Below, piece by piece: positions 32,367 to 42,324 of a DNA stretch of 64,000 nt. The stretch spans positions 186,001 through 250,000 of the forward strand of contig NZ_PYAX01000010.1 of the NCBI RefSeq assembly GCF_003014735.1, read 5' to 3'. Each line of letters opens with the position of its first letter. Position 1 is the first letter of the stretch. The notes under the pieces are model-generated. The model made no database searches. It saw only the letters and a program-made list of their open reading frames with translations, and was not told the origin of the DNA. The translations under genes were made by a program, and so were the position numbers. Source of the DNA: Saccharothrix carnea (GTDB lineage Bacteria; Actinomycetota; Actinomycetes; Mycobacteriales; Pseudonocardiaceae).

Positions 32367-34112
32367 TCAGGTGTAGAGCTGGGCGTACCGGTCGGCGTGG
32401 GTGGAGTGGACGACCTTGCGCTTCACCTTCAGCGTCGGGGTCAGTTCGCCGTCGTCCTGGCTCAGGTCGCGGTCCAGGATGGTGAAGCGCTTGATCTGCG
32501 AGACGTGGGCGAAGTGGGAGTTGGCCTCGTCCACGACGTCCTGGATCAACGCGCGCACCTCGGGCGTGCGGGACAGGGTGGGCAGGTCCGTTGGCAGGCC
32601 CCGGTCCTTCGCCCACGGCACGATCTCGTCGTGGTCCAGCGTGATCAGCACGACCAGGTACGGCTTGAGGTCGCCGTAGACGACCGCGTGCGAGATCCAC
32701 CGCGACTGGCGGAGTTGGTTCTCGACGTTGGCGGGTGCGATGTTCTTGCCGCCGGCGGTGATGATGATGTCCTTCTTGCGTCCCGTGATGGTGACGAAGC
32801 CGTCGTCGTCGATCTCGCCCAGGTCGCCCGTGTGCAGCCAGCCGTCGGTCAGCACCTCGGCGGTGGCGGCGGGGTTGTTCCAGTAGCCCGCGAACACGTG
32901 CGGTCCCTGCATCAGGATCTCGCCGTCGTCGGCGATCTTGAGCTGCAACCCCGCCATCCCGAACGTGCCGACCGAGCCGAGCTTGTGCCGCGCCAACGTG
33001 TTCACCGTGCCGACACCGGTCGACTCGCTCATCCCGTACCCCTCCAGCACGGGCACGCCGGCGGCGGTGAAGAACTCCAGCACCTCCACCGAGATGGGCG
33101 CCGCGCCGGACAACGCCTGCCGCAGCCGACCGCCGAAGATCGCCCGCACGCGCGCGAACACCGGCTCCACCTGCTCGAACGCCGCCGCCAGGTCTGGCGG
33201 CACCGGCTGACCGGCCGCACGCAGCCGCCGCACCGCCAGACCCACCCGCACGGCCTGCCGCAACTGCTCCTCCGGCACGCCCGCGGTCGCGGCGGTGTAG
33301 ATCTTCTCGAAGATCCGGGGCACGGACGGCAGGAACGTCGGCCGCACCTCGGCCAGCTCCGCCACCACCTTGGACGAGTCACCGCCGTAGAACGCGACCG
33401 TGTGCCCGGTGTAGAGCGCACCCAGGTGCACGATCTGCGCGAACACGTGCGCCAGCGGCAGGAACAGGTACGCCACGTCGTCCGGCAGCACGTACGACAG
33501 CTCCTCGCTGAGCCGGCACATGGTCAGCCAGTTCCGGTTGGTCAGCACGCAGCCCTTGGGCGGTCCGGTGGTGCCCGAGGTGTAGATGATCACGGTCGGG
33601 TCGTCCGGGTCGATCGCGGCACGGCGGTCGTCCAGCTCGCCCGGCACCGGCGACGTGCGCCCCAGCGACCGCAGCTCGTCCAGCCCGCCGCCCTCGATCA
33701 CGACCACGTCCCGCAACGCGGGCACCCGCGAACGGATCGACTCGACCTTGTCCCGTTGCGCGTCGGTCTCCGCGACCACGAGCACCGCGCCCGAGTCGCC
33801 GATGATCCACGCGCACTCCTCCGCCGCGCTGGACGGGTAGATCGGCACCACGACACCGCCCGCCGCGAGCACCGCCAGCTCCACCGCCGACCACTCGGCC
33901 CGCGTGTCCGACAGCACGCACACCCGCTCGCCCGGCGCCAGGCCCCGGTGCACCAGCCCGGACGCCAGTTCCATGACCCACTCGGCGACCTCGGTGAACG
34001 TCAGGTCGTGCCACTGCCCGTCCTGTCGGTGGCGCCACGCCACCCGGTCGTCGTGCGCCTGGGCGGCCACGAAGGGCAGGTCGGCGATGACGCGCGCCGT
34101 GGTCACGGGCAT
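32367..34112 (-). CDS. Long-chain acyl-CoA synthetase (AMP-forming)
   Basis: A 581-aa ANL-superfamily enzyme that activates fatty acids with ATP and CoA. The P-loop-like motif YTSGTTGPPKG, the A5-like GYGMSESTGVGT and the A8-type TGRKKDIIITAGGKNIAP are all intact, with the catalytic Lys near the end (TPTLKVKRK). ATG 34112 is preceded by GAGGAG. It is 11 bp downstream of the molybdopterin oxidoreductase gene, suggesting one operon. Which chain length it prefers cannot be told. The protein is cytosolic or membrane-associated. Confidence 0.93.
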   Translation of the reverse strand: MPVTTARVIADLPFVAAQAHDDRVAWRHRQDGQWHDLTFTEVAEWVMELASGLVHRGLAPGERVCVLSDTRAEWSAVELAVLAAGGVVVPIYPSSAAEECAWIIGDSGAVLVVAETDAQRDKVESIRSRVPALRDVVVIEGGGLDELRSLGRTSPVPGELDDRRAAIDPDDPTVIIYTSGTTGPPKGCVLTNRNWLTMCRLSEELSYVLPDDVAYLFLPLAHVFAQIVHLGALYTGHTVAFYGGDSSKVVAELAEVRPTFLPSVPRIFEKIYTAATAGVPEEQLRQAVRVGLAVRRLRAAGQPVPPDLAAAFEQVEPVFARVRAIFGGRLRQALSGAAPISVEVLEFFTAAGVPVLEGYGMSESTGVGTVNTLARHKLGSVGTFGMAGLQLKIADDGEILMQGPHVFAGYWNNPAATAEVLTDGWLHTGDLGEIDDDGFVTITGRKKDIIITAGGKNIAPANVENQLRQSRWISHAVVYGDLKPYLVVLITLDHDEIVPWAKDRGLPTDLPTLSRTPEVRALIQDVVDEANSHFAHVSQIKRFTILDRDLSQDDGELTPTLKVKRKVVHSTHADRYAQLYT

Positions 34113-34123
34113 GGCGGTGCTCC

Positions 34124-36244
34124 TCACTGGGCTGCGGACGGTGTGACGCGCACGTGGACGCCGTTCAGCACGGCGGTGCCGGACAGCGGGTCCACGGCCA
34201 GGTCGTCGGTGAGCAGGTTGACGTTGACGCCGGGGTGGGCGCGTGCGGTGGTCAGGCGCGTGCCGGGCCGGTCGTGGCCCCAGCCGTGCGGCAGGCTGAC
34301 CACACCGGCGGCCATGTCGGCGCTGACCTCCACGGTGGCCTCGACCTCGCCGACCCGTGACGTCACGCGCGCCGTGCCGCCGTCCGCCAGCCCCAACCGC
34401 TCGGCGTCGCCCGGGTTGACCAGCAGCGTGCACAGCTGCTTGCCCTTCACCAGCGCGGGCACGTTGTGCAGCCAGGAGTTGTTGGACCGCAGGTGCCGCC
34501 GACCGATCAGCACCATGCCGTCGACGGGCTCCCGCAACGCGGCCAGCACGCGCGGCACGTCGGCCGCGATCGGTTCGGGGCACAGCTCGATCCGGCCGGA
34601 CGGCGTGCGCAGGACCTCCGGCACCCGGCTCGTCAACGGCCCGAGGTCGAGCCCGTGCGGCCGGTCGAGCAGGTCGGCCAGGGACAGCCCGTACGGCCCG
34701 GACCGCAGCTTCGCGTCCAGCAACCGCTCCTCGCGGCTGTACTCCGACTCGCCCGACAGCCCCACCAGCGCGTCGAGGTCGGCATCGGGTCCCAGCCCGG
34801 CGAAGATCCCGGTCAACCGCAGCAGGATCTCGCCCTCGTCCACCTCGCCCGGCCGCAACGGCACCGCCGCCCGCGAGTACTTCGCCACGTTGCGCACCGT
34901 GAACGACAGGAACGCCAGGTCGTAGTGCGCGCGCCTGCTCGGCGGCGGTGGCGGCAGGATGACGTCCGCGTGCCGGGTCGTCTCGTTCAGGTAGGGGTCG
35001 ACCGAGACCATGAAGTCCACAGTGGACAGAGCGGCGTCCAGCCGGGCGGAGTTCGGCACCGACAGCGCCGGGTTGCCCGCGACCGTCACCAGCGCCCGCA
35101 CCTGCCCCGGACCGGCCGTCTCGATCTCGTCGGCCAACGTGACCACGGGGAACTCCCCCGCCACCTCGGGCAGGCCGCGCACCCGGCTGTGCCACCGCCC
35201 GGTGGTGAACCCCTTGCCCGACCCCGTGCCGCGCCGGGTGTGCGCGGGCATCGGGAACATCGCGCCACCCGGCCGGTCCAGGTTCCCGGTCAGCACGTTC
35301 AGCACGTCGACCAGCCAGCTGGCCACCGTCCCGAACTCGACCGTCGTGGTGCCGAGCCGCCCGTACACGGCCGCCCTGGGCGCCGCCGCGAGCTGGTGCG
35401 CCAACGCCCGGATCTCACCGGCCTCGATACCGCACCGCGCCGCCACCGCCTCCGGCGTGAACGGCAGGCTCAGCTCCCGCACCCCGGCCAGGCCGTTCAC
35501 GTGGCCCGCGAGCGCCTTCAGGTCGACCAGCGACGCCGCGAACAGCTCGTTCACCATGGCCAGCAGCAGGAACACGTCCGTGCCGGGCACGATCGCCAGG
35601 TGCCGGTCCGCCGCTGCCGCCGTCCGGCTGCGGCGCGGGTCGACCACCACGAACGCGCCGCCGCGCTTGCGCAACGCCTTCAGCCGCCCCGGCGCGTCCG
35701 GCACGGTCCACAGGCTGCCGTTGGACGTGAACGGGTCCGCGCCGAGCAGCAGCAGGAAGTCCGTCCGGTCGATGTCCGGCACGGGGATCGTGAAGATGCC
35801 GCCGTAGAGCAGGCCGGACGCCACGTGCCGGGGCATCTGGTCGACCGTGGCGGCGGTGAAGAAGTTGCGCGACCCCGCCGCCTTGCGCAACGGGCCCGCG
35901 TACAGGCCGCCGGCCAGCGAGTGCACCGTCGGGTTGCCCAGGTACAGCGCCACCGCGTCGCGGCCGTGCGCGCCGATGATCGCGCTCAACCGCTCGTCGA
36001 CCAGCGCGAACGCCTCCGCCCACGACACCGCCTCGAACGATCCGCCCCGCCGGGCCACCGGCTCGCGCAGCCGGTCCGGGTCGCTGTCCAGGGCACCCAG
36101 CGAGGCACCCTTGGGGCACAGGAACCCGCCGCTGAACGCGTCCTGCCGATCGCCCCGCACGCCCGTGATCCGATCGCCCTCGATCGTCAGCTCCAGGCCA
36201 CAGGTCGCCTCACACAGCGGACACGTCGTCAAAGCGGTGCGCAT
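34124..36244 (-). CDS. Molybdopterin-dependent oxidoreductase
   Basis: A 706-aa enzyme of the DMSO reductase family. An N-terminal [4Fe-4S] site is formed by C8, C11, C15 and C43 (CPLCEATC…FLCPKG). Molybdopterin-binding segments such as VPDIDRTDFLLLLGADPF and FVVVDPRRSRTA follow. The C-terminal barrel contains LCTLLVNPGDAERLGLADGG. There is no twin-arginine signal, so the enzyme is cytosolic, like assimilatory nitrate reductases and formate dehydrogenase-like members. The Mo ligand could not be fixed by eye. The next gene, an acyl-CoA synthetase, is 11 bp away. The substrate is unknown. Confidence 0.9.
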   Translation of the reverse strand: MRTALTTCPLCEATCGLELTIEGDRITGVRGDRQDAFSGGFLCPKGASLGALDSDPDRLREPVARRGGSFEAVSWAEAFALVDERLSAIIGAHGRDAVALYLGNPTVHSLAGGLYAGPLRKAAGSRNFFTAATVDQMPRHVASGLLYGGIFTIPVPDIDRTDFLLLLGADPFTSNGSLWTVPDAPGRLKALRKRGGAFVVVDPRRSRTAAAADRHLAIVPGTDVFLLLAMVNELFAASLVDLKALAGHVNGLAGVRELSLPFTPEAVAARCGIEAGEIRALAHQLAAAPRAAVYGRLGTTTVEFGTVASWLVDVLNVLTGNLDRPGGAMFPMPAHTRRGTGSGKGFTTGRWHSRVRGLPEVAGEFPVVTLADEIETAGPGQVRALVTVAGNPALSVPNSARLDAALSTVDFMVSVDPYLNETTRHADVILPPPPPSRRAHYDLAFLSFTVRNVAKYSRAAVPLRPGEVDEGEILLRLTGIFAGLGPDADLDALVGLSGESEYSREERLLDAKLRSGPYGLSLADLLDRPHGLDLGPLTSRVPEVLRTPSGRIELCPEPIAADVPRVLAALREPVDGMVLIGRRHLRSNNSWLHNVPALVKGKQLCTLLVNPGDAERLGLADGGTARVTSRVGEVEATVEVSADMAAGVVSLPHGWGHDRPGTRLTTARAHPGVNVNLLTDDLAVDPLSGTAVLNGVHVRVTPSAAQ

Positions 36245-36331
36245 ACGTCTCCCGGCGGTCCGGCCACAACGTCGACGTCACCGACACAACACGCCGGGGT
36301 TACCGGCGGGTTAGTGCGGACTCCACAACAA

Positions 36332-39112
36332 CTAAGCGCGACCGTCCAGCACCCGCGCCAGCTCCAGCCGGGACGACACCCTCAGCTTGGCGTAGATCCG
36401 GGACAGGTACACCTCGATCGTGCGCGGGCTGTAGTGCAGCGCGGCGGCGATGTCCCGGTTGCGCATCCCCTGCTGCACCAGCCGCGCGACGTTCTCCTCC
36501 GCCGCCGTGAGCACCCCGGCCGCCCGTCCCCTGGCCCGCGGCACCTTGGCGCCCAGCTCGCGCAGCCGGCCACCGGCCTGCCGGCGCAACCCGTGCGCGC
36601 CCACCCGCTGGAACACCGCGTACGCGTCCAGCAGATCGGCCACGGCACCCCGGTCGACCAGCCCCAACGCCAGCTGCGCCCGTGCCTGCTCGAACACCAG
36701 CCCACCCACCCGGGCCTCGTCCACCGCCTCGCGCAGCACGGCCGCGTCCTGCTCGACCAGGCCGATCACCCGCCGCACGGTGGTCCGGGTCCACGGCGCC
36801 ACCCGCTCGGCCGCCACGACCCGCAGCCGCTGTGCGGTCCGCCGCGCCTCCGCCACCCGACCGTGCGAGAAATCCAACTCGATCAGGCGACCCAGCAACA
36901 CGCAGCTGTAGGCGGTCATCCCGTCGTCGTCGACCGCCTCCACCAACACCCGCCGCGCGCCCTCCACGTCACCCCGCGCCGCCAGGTACCCGGCCATCGC
37001 CAACGCGTGCAGCCGCGACATGTTCGGGCTCCCGGGTACCTCCAACGCCGCCAGCCGGGCGGCGACGTCCAGCTCACCCCGCCAGGTGCGGACCTCCAGC
37101 TCGATCGCGCGCAGGCCGTCCAACATCATCAGCTCCTGGCGCGACTCCAGCTCGGCCGCGGCGCGTCCCACCCGCTCCAGGCACGTGTCCCACTCGCCGC
37201 CGAACCAGTCCAGCGCCACCCGGGCCATCTCCAGCTCGCCGCGGAACGCGTGCCCGCCCGCCCGTTCCCGCAGCTCCTCGGCCCGCCGCAGCCGCCACGA
37301 CGCGTCGTGCACCAGACCGGCCAACGCCCCGGTGGACGCTCCCACGGCCAGCGCCTGCAGCTCCAGCACCGCCTGGCCGTCCGCCGAGGCCAGCGCCCGG
37401 TTGGCGTAGTCGACCGTCCGGTCGTGCCGGAACAGCATCGACGTGATCACGGCCAGCCGGTCGAACACCACCACGCCCTCGGCGGCCGAGGTGACCGGCA
37501 TGGCCTCGATCCGGCCCACCTCCGCCAACGCCTCCGCGTGACGCCCGGTGAACACGAGCAGCAGCGCGCGCTGCGCGTGCAGCGCGGCCGGCGCTTCCGC
37601 TCCCGCACCCAGCTCCGCGTCCGCCAGCCGCAACGCCTCCGCGAACCGGCCGACCAGGAACATGCTGCTCAACACCACCACGGCGCACCGCGACCGTTCC
37701 GGCCCCGGCGGCAACTCCTCCAGAGCGGCCAGACCAGGTCCGATCGCCGCACCCGGCCGGGACGCGTGCGCCAGCGCCCGGCACTGCGACGCCAGCAGCC
37801 CGGCCCGTTCCGGCGCGGCCACCGGCAGCAGCTCCAGCGCCCGCGCGCACAGCGCCGCCGCCGTCTCCGGCGCGGTCGTGCGGTTCGCCGCGGCGGCCTG
37901 CGCCATCACCCGGACCGCGCGCAGGTCACCCGGTGGCGCGGACTCGGCCAGGTGCCAGGCCAGCTCCATCTCGTCAACGGCCAGCCCGCGCGCCCGGTCG
38001 TCCAGCAACCGCGCGCTGATCAAACTGTGCAGGTGACGGCGTTGCGCCGGACCGATCTCCTGGTACAGCGCCTCGCCGACCAGCGCGTGCGAGAACCGGT
38101 AGCCCCGGTCCTCGTCCCGCACCACGATGTGCGCCCGCAGCAGCCCGTCGAACGCGTCCACCACGGCTTCCTCGGGCAGTGACGCCACCCGGGCGAGCAG
38201 CCCGATCTGGTCCAGCCGCACCCGCCGGAAGATCGACACCGCACGGGCGACCGCCCGGGTGTCGCGGTCCAGCGGCGCGACCCGCCGCAGCACCGCCTCC
38301 CGCCGGGTCAGCCGGATCGCCGACGGCGACACGGTGAGCCGGGCCCGGTCGCCGTCCACCGCGACCAGGTCCAGCTCGCGCAACGACCGGGCGATCTCCA
38401 CCGCGAAGAACGGGTTGCCGTCCGCCCGCACGTGCACCTCGTGCGCCAAGCCGTCGTCCACCGGCGTGCCCAGCACGGTCTCCACGATCCGCGCCACGTC
38501 ACCGCCGCTCAACGGCTCCAGCCGCACGCGCACCACGTCGGCGTGCCGTTCGAGCCGGTCCAGCAGCTCCTCCACGCCGGGGTTGCGGTGGTGCGTGCGG
38601 GCGGCGGCGATCAGCACCAGCGGCGCGGCCGTGACGCGGCGCAGCACCACGGCGAGCATGGCCAGCGAATCGTCGTCCACCTGGTCGAGGTCGTCCAGCA
38701 CGAGCGCCGCGGGCCGTTCGGCGGCCAGCCCCGTCAACACCCGCGCCACCAGCTCGCAGGACCGGCCGAACCAGGTCGCGTCCGGAGCCGTGGTGAGGTC
38801 CAGCGCCTCCACCGCGGCCCGCACGTCACCCGACCCGGCCACCGACCGCAACGCCGTCGCCACGGCCGCGTACGGGATCCGCCTGCTCACGTCGTCCGAC
38901 TCGGCGGCGGCCACCGCGCACCCCCGGTCACGCAGCCGGCGGCACGTCTCGGCCAGCAGGCTCGACTTGCCGATCCCCGGCTCACCCGACACGACCACGA
39001 CCACCAACCCGGCGGCGGGCACCCGCTCGACCACGCCGACCACGGCCGCCAACTCGGCCTCCCGGCCGAAGAAGGCCCGGCCGACGACAGACGACAACTG
39101 GCGACCTCCCAT
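36332..39112 (-). CDS. Large LuxR-type ATPase regulator (LAL family)
   Basis: A 926-aa protein. Residues ~12–280 are a STAND/AAA ATPase, with Walker A GEPGIGKS (43–50) and Walker B-like ALVLDDLDQVD. Residues ~380–840 are helical repeats of TPR type. The last ~65 residues form a LuxR helix–turn–helix (NRDIAAALHYSPRTIEVYLSR). This is the MalT/LAL layout typical of pathway activators in actinomycetes. ATG 39112 is selected since AGAGG lies upstream; a frame extension to 39151 is possible. The target genes are not obvious, but the upstream molybdoenzyme operon on the same strand is a candidate. Confidence 0.9.
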   Translation of the reverse strand: MGGRQLSSVVGRAFFGREAELAAVVGVVERVPAAGLVVVVVSGEPGIGKSSLLAETCRRLRDRGCAVAAAESDDVSRRIPYAAVATALRSVAGSGDVRAAVEALDLTTAPDATWFGRSCELVARVLTGLAAERPAALVLDDLDQVDDDSLAMLAVVLRRVTAAPLVLIAAARTHHRNPGVEELLDRLERHADVVRVRLEPLSGGDVARIVETVLGTPVDDGLAHEVHVRADGNPFFAVEIARSLRELDLVAVDGDRARLTVSPSAIRLTRREAVLRRVAPLDRDTRAVARAVSIFRRVRLDQIGLLARVASLPEEAVVDAFDGLLRAHIVVRDEDRGYRFSHALVGEALYQEIGPAQRRHLHSLISARLLDDRARGLAVDEMELAWHLAESAPPGDLRAVRVMAQAAAANRTTAPETAAALCARALELLPVAAPERAGLLASQCRALAHASRPGAAIGPGLAALEELPPGPERSRCAVVVLSSMFLVGRFAEALRLADAELGAGAEAPAALHAQRALLLVFTGRHAEALAEVGRIEAMPVTSAAEGVVVFDRLAVITSMLFRHDRTVDYANRALASADGQAVLELQALAVGASTGALAGLVHDASWRLRRAEELRERAGGHAFRGELEMARVALDWFGGEWDTCLERVGRAAAELESRQELMMLDGLRAIELEVRTWRGELDVAARLAALEVPGSPNMSRLHALAMAGYLAARGDVEGARRVLVEAVDDDGMTAYSCVLLGRLIELDFSHGRVAEARRTAQRLRVVAAERVAPWTRTTVRRVIGLVEQDAAVLREAVDEARVGGLVFEQARAQLALGLVDRGAVADLLDAYAVFQRVGAHGLRRQAGGRLRELGAKVPRARGRAAGVLTAAEENVARLVQQGMRNRDIAAALHYSPRTIEVYLSRIYAKLRVSSRLELARVLDGRA

Positions 39113-39167
39113 CCCAGGACCTCTCACCCTACCGATCCGGATCCCGGCCACGGCCCCGGTGCGACCT

Positions 39168-40238
39168 CTACGCGGCAGGTCGCGGTGTCGCCAGCCGGAC
39201 CAACGCCTCGCGAACCTCCCGCGGCTCGGTGATCTGCCGCCAGGCCGGGTGCGAGTGCGGCATCTCGGAAAGAACGCGTCGCAACCGTTTGCGGTCCTTG
39301 TCCCGGCTCATTCGCCTCATGGTGCGGAACGCGCCCGCGTTCAGCGCGATCTGTCCGAGGATCGCGATGTCCTCGCGATGGCGGTCGGGATCCCTGGAGT
39401 CGGCGACGGAGGCCGCAGGTTTGGCGACGAGAGCGCCGAGGAGGTTGGGGCGCCGGACCAGACCGACGCGATCGCCCAGCCGAACGGGTAGCCTCTCGCT
39501 CCTGATCAAAGCCTGGTTCCCGCCGGGCATCTCCACCCCACGACGTCCCGTCGCAGTGGTCGGGACCCGGTGCTGACGCCCGATTTCCTCCGGCACCAAC
39601 AAGTCGATGCTGGCGGTACCACGCCGGTACCGGTAGCCGTATCCATCAGCCGTGTCGTCCTCGGTGAACCCGTGCACCGCCAGTAGAGCGCTCGCTTGTC
39701 GCAGTGCGCCGCGATCGAGCCAGACACCCAGCACGATGTCGCCATCGGTGGTTGCCCGCGGAATGGCTTGCCCGTGCTCCGCGCTGATCAATGCCACCAT
39801 CTGACCACCGATGAGCGACCAGTGGCAGTCCAGCCCTTCCTCGAGGTCGAGGATGGTCGACCACGCCGCCTCTTGGGGCGGTGTCATAGCCGGCAGTTCG
39901 ACCGGCTCCCGCACCACTTCCACGATTCGCACGGGCAGTTCCCTCAAGAGCCGGCGCCACACCGCGATATCGGCCTCGCCAAGCGGCGGCGGCGACTGCG
40001 CGAGCCGCTTGAGCGGTGCGATGACAGGTTCCTTGGACTCGAACTCGATCGGCGCCAGACGAACGTGCCGCACGACGGCTGCGAGCGCTTCCACCACGTG
40101 CTCCGCGGCTGCGGCGGTGGAGGCGGCTTCGACCTCCGCTGCCCGGAACGCTGCGGCCACGCGATCACCGGGTTCGCCGCTGACGACCGCGAGTGCGTCC
40201 AGCACCTCTCGATTGCCGGGCAGACGTTCATCAACCAC
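39168..40238 (-). CDS. Nucleotidyltransferase-like protein (AbiEii-like toxin candidate)
   Basis: A 356-aa protein. The middle carries IGGQMVALISAEHG (GG at 144–145) followed by RATTDGDIVLGVW, with D165 and D167 in the position of the catalytic acidic pair of AbiEii-type nucleotidyltransferases. The N-terminal ~120 residues and the Arg-rich C-terminus are not assigned. Its start overlaps the stop of an HTH regulator gene by 8 bp. This order (regulator then nucleotidyltransferase) is that of AbiE-type (type IV) toxin–antitoxin systems. The assignment is by motif only, and activity is unproven. Confidence 0.65.
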   Translation of the reverse strand: MVDERLPGNREVLDALAVVSGEPGDRVAAAFRAAEVEAASTAAAAEHVVEALAAVVRHVRLAPIEFESKEPVIAPLKRLAQSPPPLGEADIAVWRRLLRELPVRIVEVVREPVELPAMTPPQEAAWSTILDLEEGLDCHWSLIGGQMVALISAEHGQAIPRATTDGDIVLGVWLDRGALRQASALLAVHGFTEDDTADGYGYRYRRGTASIDLLVPEEIGRQHRVPTTATGRRGVEMPGGNQALIRSERLPVRLGDRVGLVRRPNLLGALVAKPAASVADSRDPDRHREDIAILGQIALNAGAFRTMRRMSRDKDRKRLRRVLSEMPHSHPAWRQITEPREVREALVRLATPRPAA

Positions 40239-40971
40239 GAGCGTCCCGCCCGTTCGTCATCGCGTCGAGCAGCTGCCGCAGCAAGTGCGCCCCCGCGCTG
40301 CTTGTCCTCGTGTCTGGGCTGTCCAAGAGGTCGACGGCGACTACCAGTCGGGGCACGACCGGTACTCCGTCGACCACCCGGGTAGTGCGCCGGTGCCAGT
40401 CCTCACCGCTGTCTTCGACGTGCAGGACCAGGTTTCCGCGCTCGGACTCGACGAGGAAGTACTCCTCGACGAGCCTGGCGGCCTCCGACCCGCCGACGTA
40501 GATTTCGGCCTCTTCCGCGAACGACAGCCCGAGGTCGTAGGGTGTTGCCGCGCTGATACCACTGCCCACCACGGCCCGGTCCGCGATCAACTCGGCGATG
40601 TCGGCCCTCGCGATCCGATAGCGCACGGACGTTGCCCGCTGCCTCATCCACCACCTGTACACGTCGACGCCTTCGGTGGCGTGTCGACCCAGACGCGCGC
40701 GCAATCGCGAGCGTTCACTGCTCGCCAGCCAGGGTGTCGCCTGTCCGTCCAACAACGCCGCCGCGCCCCACGCGGCCCTGCGCGACAGGGAACGACCTCG
40801 GGCCGCGGCCACCACGTCGAGCCGACGCCTGACCGAATCGGCATCGACGACCCACTGCGACCCGATGCGTTGACCGGTGAGACCGCCCTCTTTCAGCAGC
40901 ACGCGGACGCGCGCCGGGTTCACACCCAGGCGTTGTGCTGCTTCGCCCACGCTCAAGCCGGCCACGTACAC
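40231..40971 (-). CDS. HTH-domain protein, partner of the nucleotidyltransferase
   Basis: A 246-aa protein. The first ~55 residues form an excisionase/MerR-like helix–turn–helix (SVGEAAQRLGVNPARVRVLL…SQWVVDADSV). The remainder contains a basic helical stretch and a beta-rich end with LVLHVEDSGEDWHRR. GTG 40971 begins the HTH directly, and no ribosome site is visible, which suggests a leaderless mRNA. It is probably a DNA-binding antitoxin or autoregulator for the overlapping nucleotidyltransferase. No database family could be named with certainty. Its codon use is less GC-extreme than the flanking genes. Confidence 0.6.
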   Translation of the reverse strand: MYVAGLSVGEAAQRLGVNPARVRVLLKEGGLTGQRIGSQWVVDADSVRRRLDVVAAARGRSLSRRAAWGAAALLDGQATPWLASSERSRLRARLGRHATEGVDVYRWWMRQRATSVRYRIARADIAELIADRAVVGSGISAATPYDLGLSFAEEAEIYVGGSEAARLVEEYFLVESERGNLVLHVEDSGEDWHRRTTRVVDGVPVVPRLVVAVDLLDSPDTRTSSAGAHLLRQLLDAMTNGRDARG

Positions 40972-41120
40972 AAGGGTAGCGGCCTCGCTATAGAAGTGTC
41001 AGCCAGGGCGCCGACCGGGCGGGCATCCGAGTCCAAGCCCCTACCGACTGAGGAATCCCTACTCACGTGGTCTGGCTCACGGTGGTGGCATGGCGGCAGA
41101 CGAACGCACCTGGAGGGTCG

Positions 41121-42314
41121 ATGACGGTCGAGGGCAGTTGCGCCGACGAGTTCGCCGAGGTCCGCGCGGAGTTCGAGCGCAACTTCGCCGAGCGCGGCGA
41201 GGTCGGGGCGGGCGTGCACGTGACGGTCGACGGCGTGACCGTGGTCGACCTGTGGGGTGGTGACGCGGGTGGGCGGGTGTGGACCGAGGACACGATCACG
41301 CACGTGTGGTCGTGCACGAAGGGCGCGACCGCGTTGTGCGCGCACGTGCTGGCGTCACGGGGTGAGCTGGACCTGGACGCGCCGGTGGTCGAGTACTGGC
41401 CGGAGTTCGAGCCGCACGGCAAGGCGGGCACGCTGGTGCGGCACCTGCTGGCGCACCAGGCGGGGTTGACGGCGGTGCGCGAGCCGGTGCCGCCGGGCGG
41501 GATGCTCGACTGGGCGCTGATGACGGACCTGCTGGCACGGCAGGAGCCGTTCTGGGCGCCCGGCACCCGGCACGGCTACCACGCGTTGACGTTCGGCCAC
41601 CTGGTCGGCGAGGTGGTGCGGCGGGTGTCCGGGCTGCCGTTGGCCGAGTTCTTCGAGAAGGAGGTCTCGGGTCCGCTGGGCCTGGACTTCTGGCTCACCC
41701 TCCCCGAGGACCTCGAACCGCTGGTCGCGCGGACCATCCCGGCCGACCGCGGCGAGGCGCTGCCGAGCCTGTACGTGACGGCGATGACCGAGCCCGGCTC
41801 GATGCAGTCCCTGCTGGTCGGCAACTCCGGCGGTTACGTCACGGCGTCGGACACGCGTGAGGCGCACGCCGCGCAGTACGGCGCGGTGGGCGGGATGAGC
41901 AACGCGCGCGGCCTGGCCCAGATGTACCGGCCGCTGGCGCTGGGCGGCGAGTACAACGGGGTGCGGCTGGTGGACGAGGCTCAGCTGCCGGTCATGTCGG
42001 GGGTGGTCTCGGCCGGGTTCGACCGGATGCTGCTCGCGCCGACCCGGTTCTCGCTCGGGTTCATGAAGTCGGCGGCGAACCTGCACCTGCCCGCCGTCGA
42101 GCGCGGCGTGGCGATGTCGGACGACGCGTTCGGGCACTCGGGGATGGGCGGCTCGCTCGGGTTCGCCGATCCGGGTGCGCGGATGTCGTTCGGGTACGCG
42201 ATGACGAAGATGGGGCCGGGCCTGGGCGTCAACGCGCGCGGGCAGTCCCTTGTGGACGCCGTGTACCGGGCGCTCGGCCACCGCCAGGCGCCGGACGGCA
42301 CCTGGTTCCGGTAA
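41121..42314 (+). CDS. Serine hydrolase of the beta-lactamase/esterase class
   Basis: A 397-aa protein of the class C beta-lactamase/EstB fold. The nucleophile is in SCTKG (S64xxK67), the Tyr motif is YHALTF, and the third box is HSGMGG in place of KTG. HxG-type boxes are typical of esterases and D-peptidase-like members, so antibiotic hydrolysis should not be assumed. ATG 41121 has GGAGG 5 bases upstream. No signal peptide is present, so it is cytosolic. It is divergent from the HTH gene and convergent with a TetR regulator, which might control it. Confidence 0.9.
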   Translation: MTVEGSCADEFAEVRAEFERNFAERGEVGAGVHVTVDGVTVVDLWGGDAGGRVWTEDTITHVWSCTKGATALCAHVLASRGELDLDAPVVEYWPEFEPHGKAGTLVRHLLAHQAGLTAVREPVPPGGMLDWALMTDLLARQEPFWAPGTRHGYHALTFGHLVGEVVRRVSGLPLAEFFEKEVSGPLGLDFWLTLPEDLEPLVARTIPADRGEALPSLYVTAMTEPGSMQSLLVGNSGGYVTASDTREAHAAQYGAVGGMSNARGLAQMYRPLALGGEYNGVRLVDEAQLPVMSGVVSAGFDRMLLAPTRFSLGFMKSAANLHLPAVERGVAMSDDAFGHSGMGGSLGFADPGARMSFGYAMTKMGPGLGVNARGQSLVDAVYRALGHRQAPDGTWFR

Positions 42315-42324
42315 GTGCCCTCGG

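Noticed and set aside
34466..38182. A very long plus-strand open frame (>1200 codons)
   Set aside because: It is antisense to the molybdoenzyme and LuxR ATPase genes; the peptide is an Arg/His/Gln-rich composition typical of GC-rich shadows.
41121..42314. Antibiotic beta-lactamase
   Set aside because: The third motif is HSG rather than KTG and there is no signal peptide, which fits esterase-type members better.
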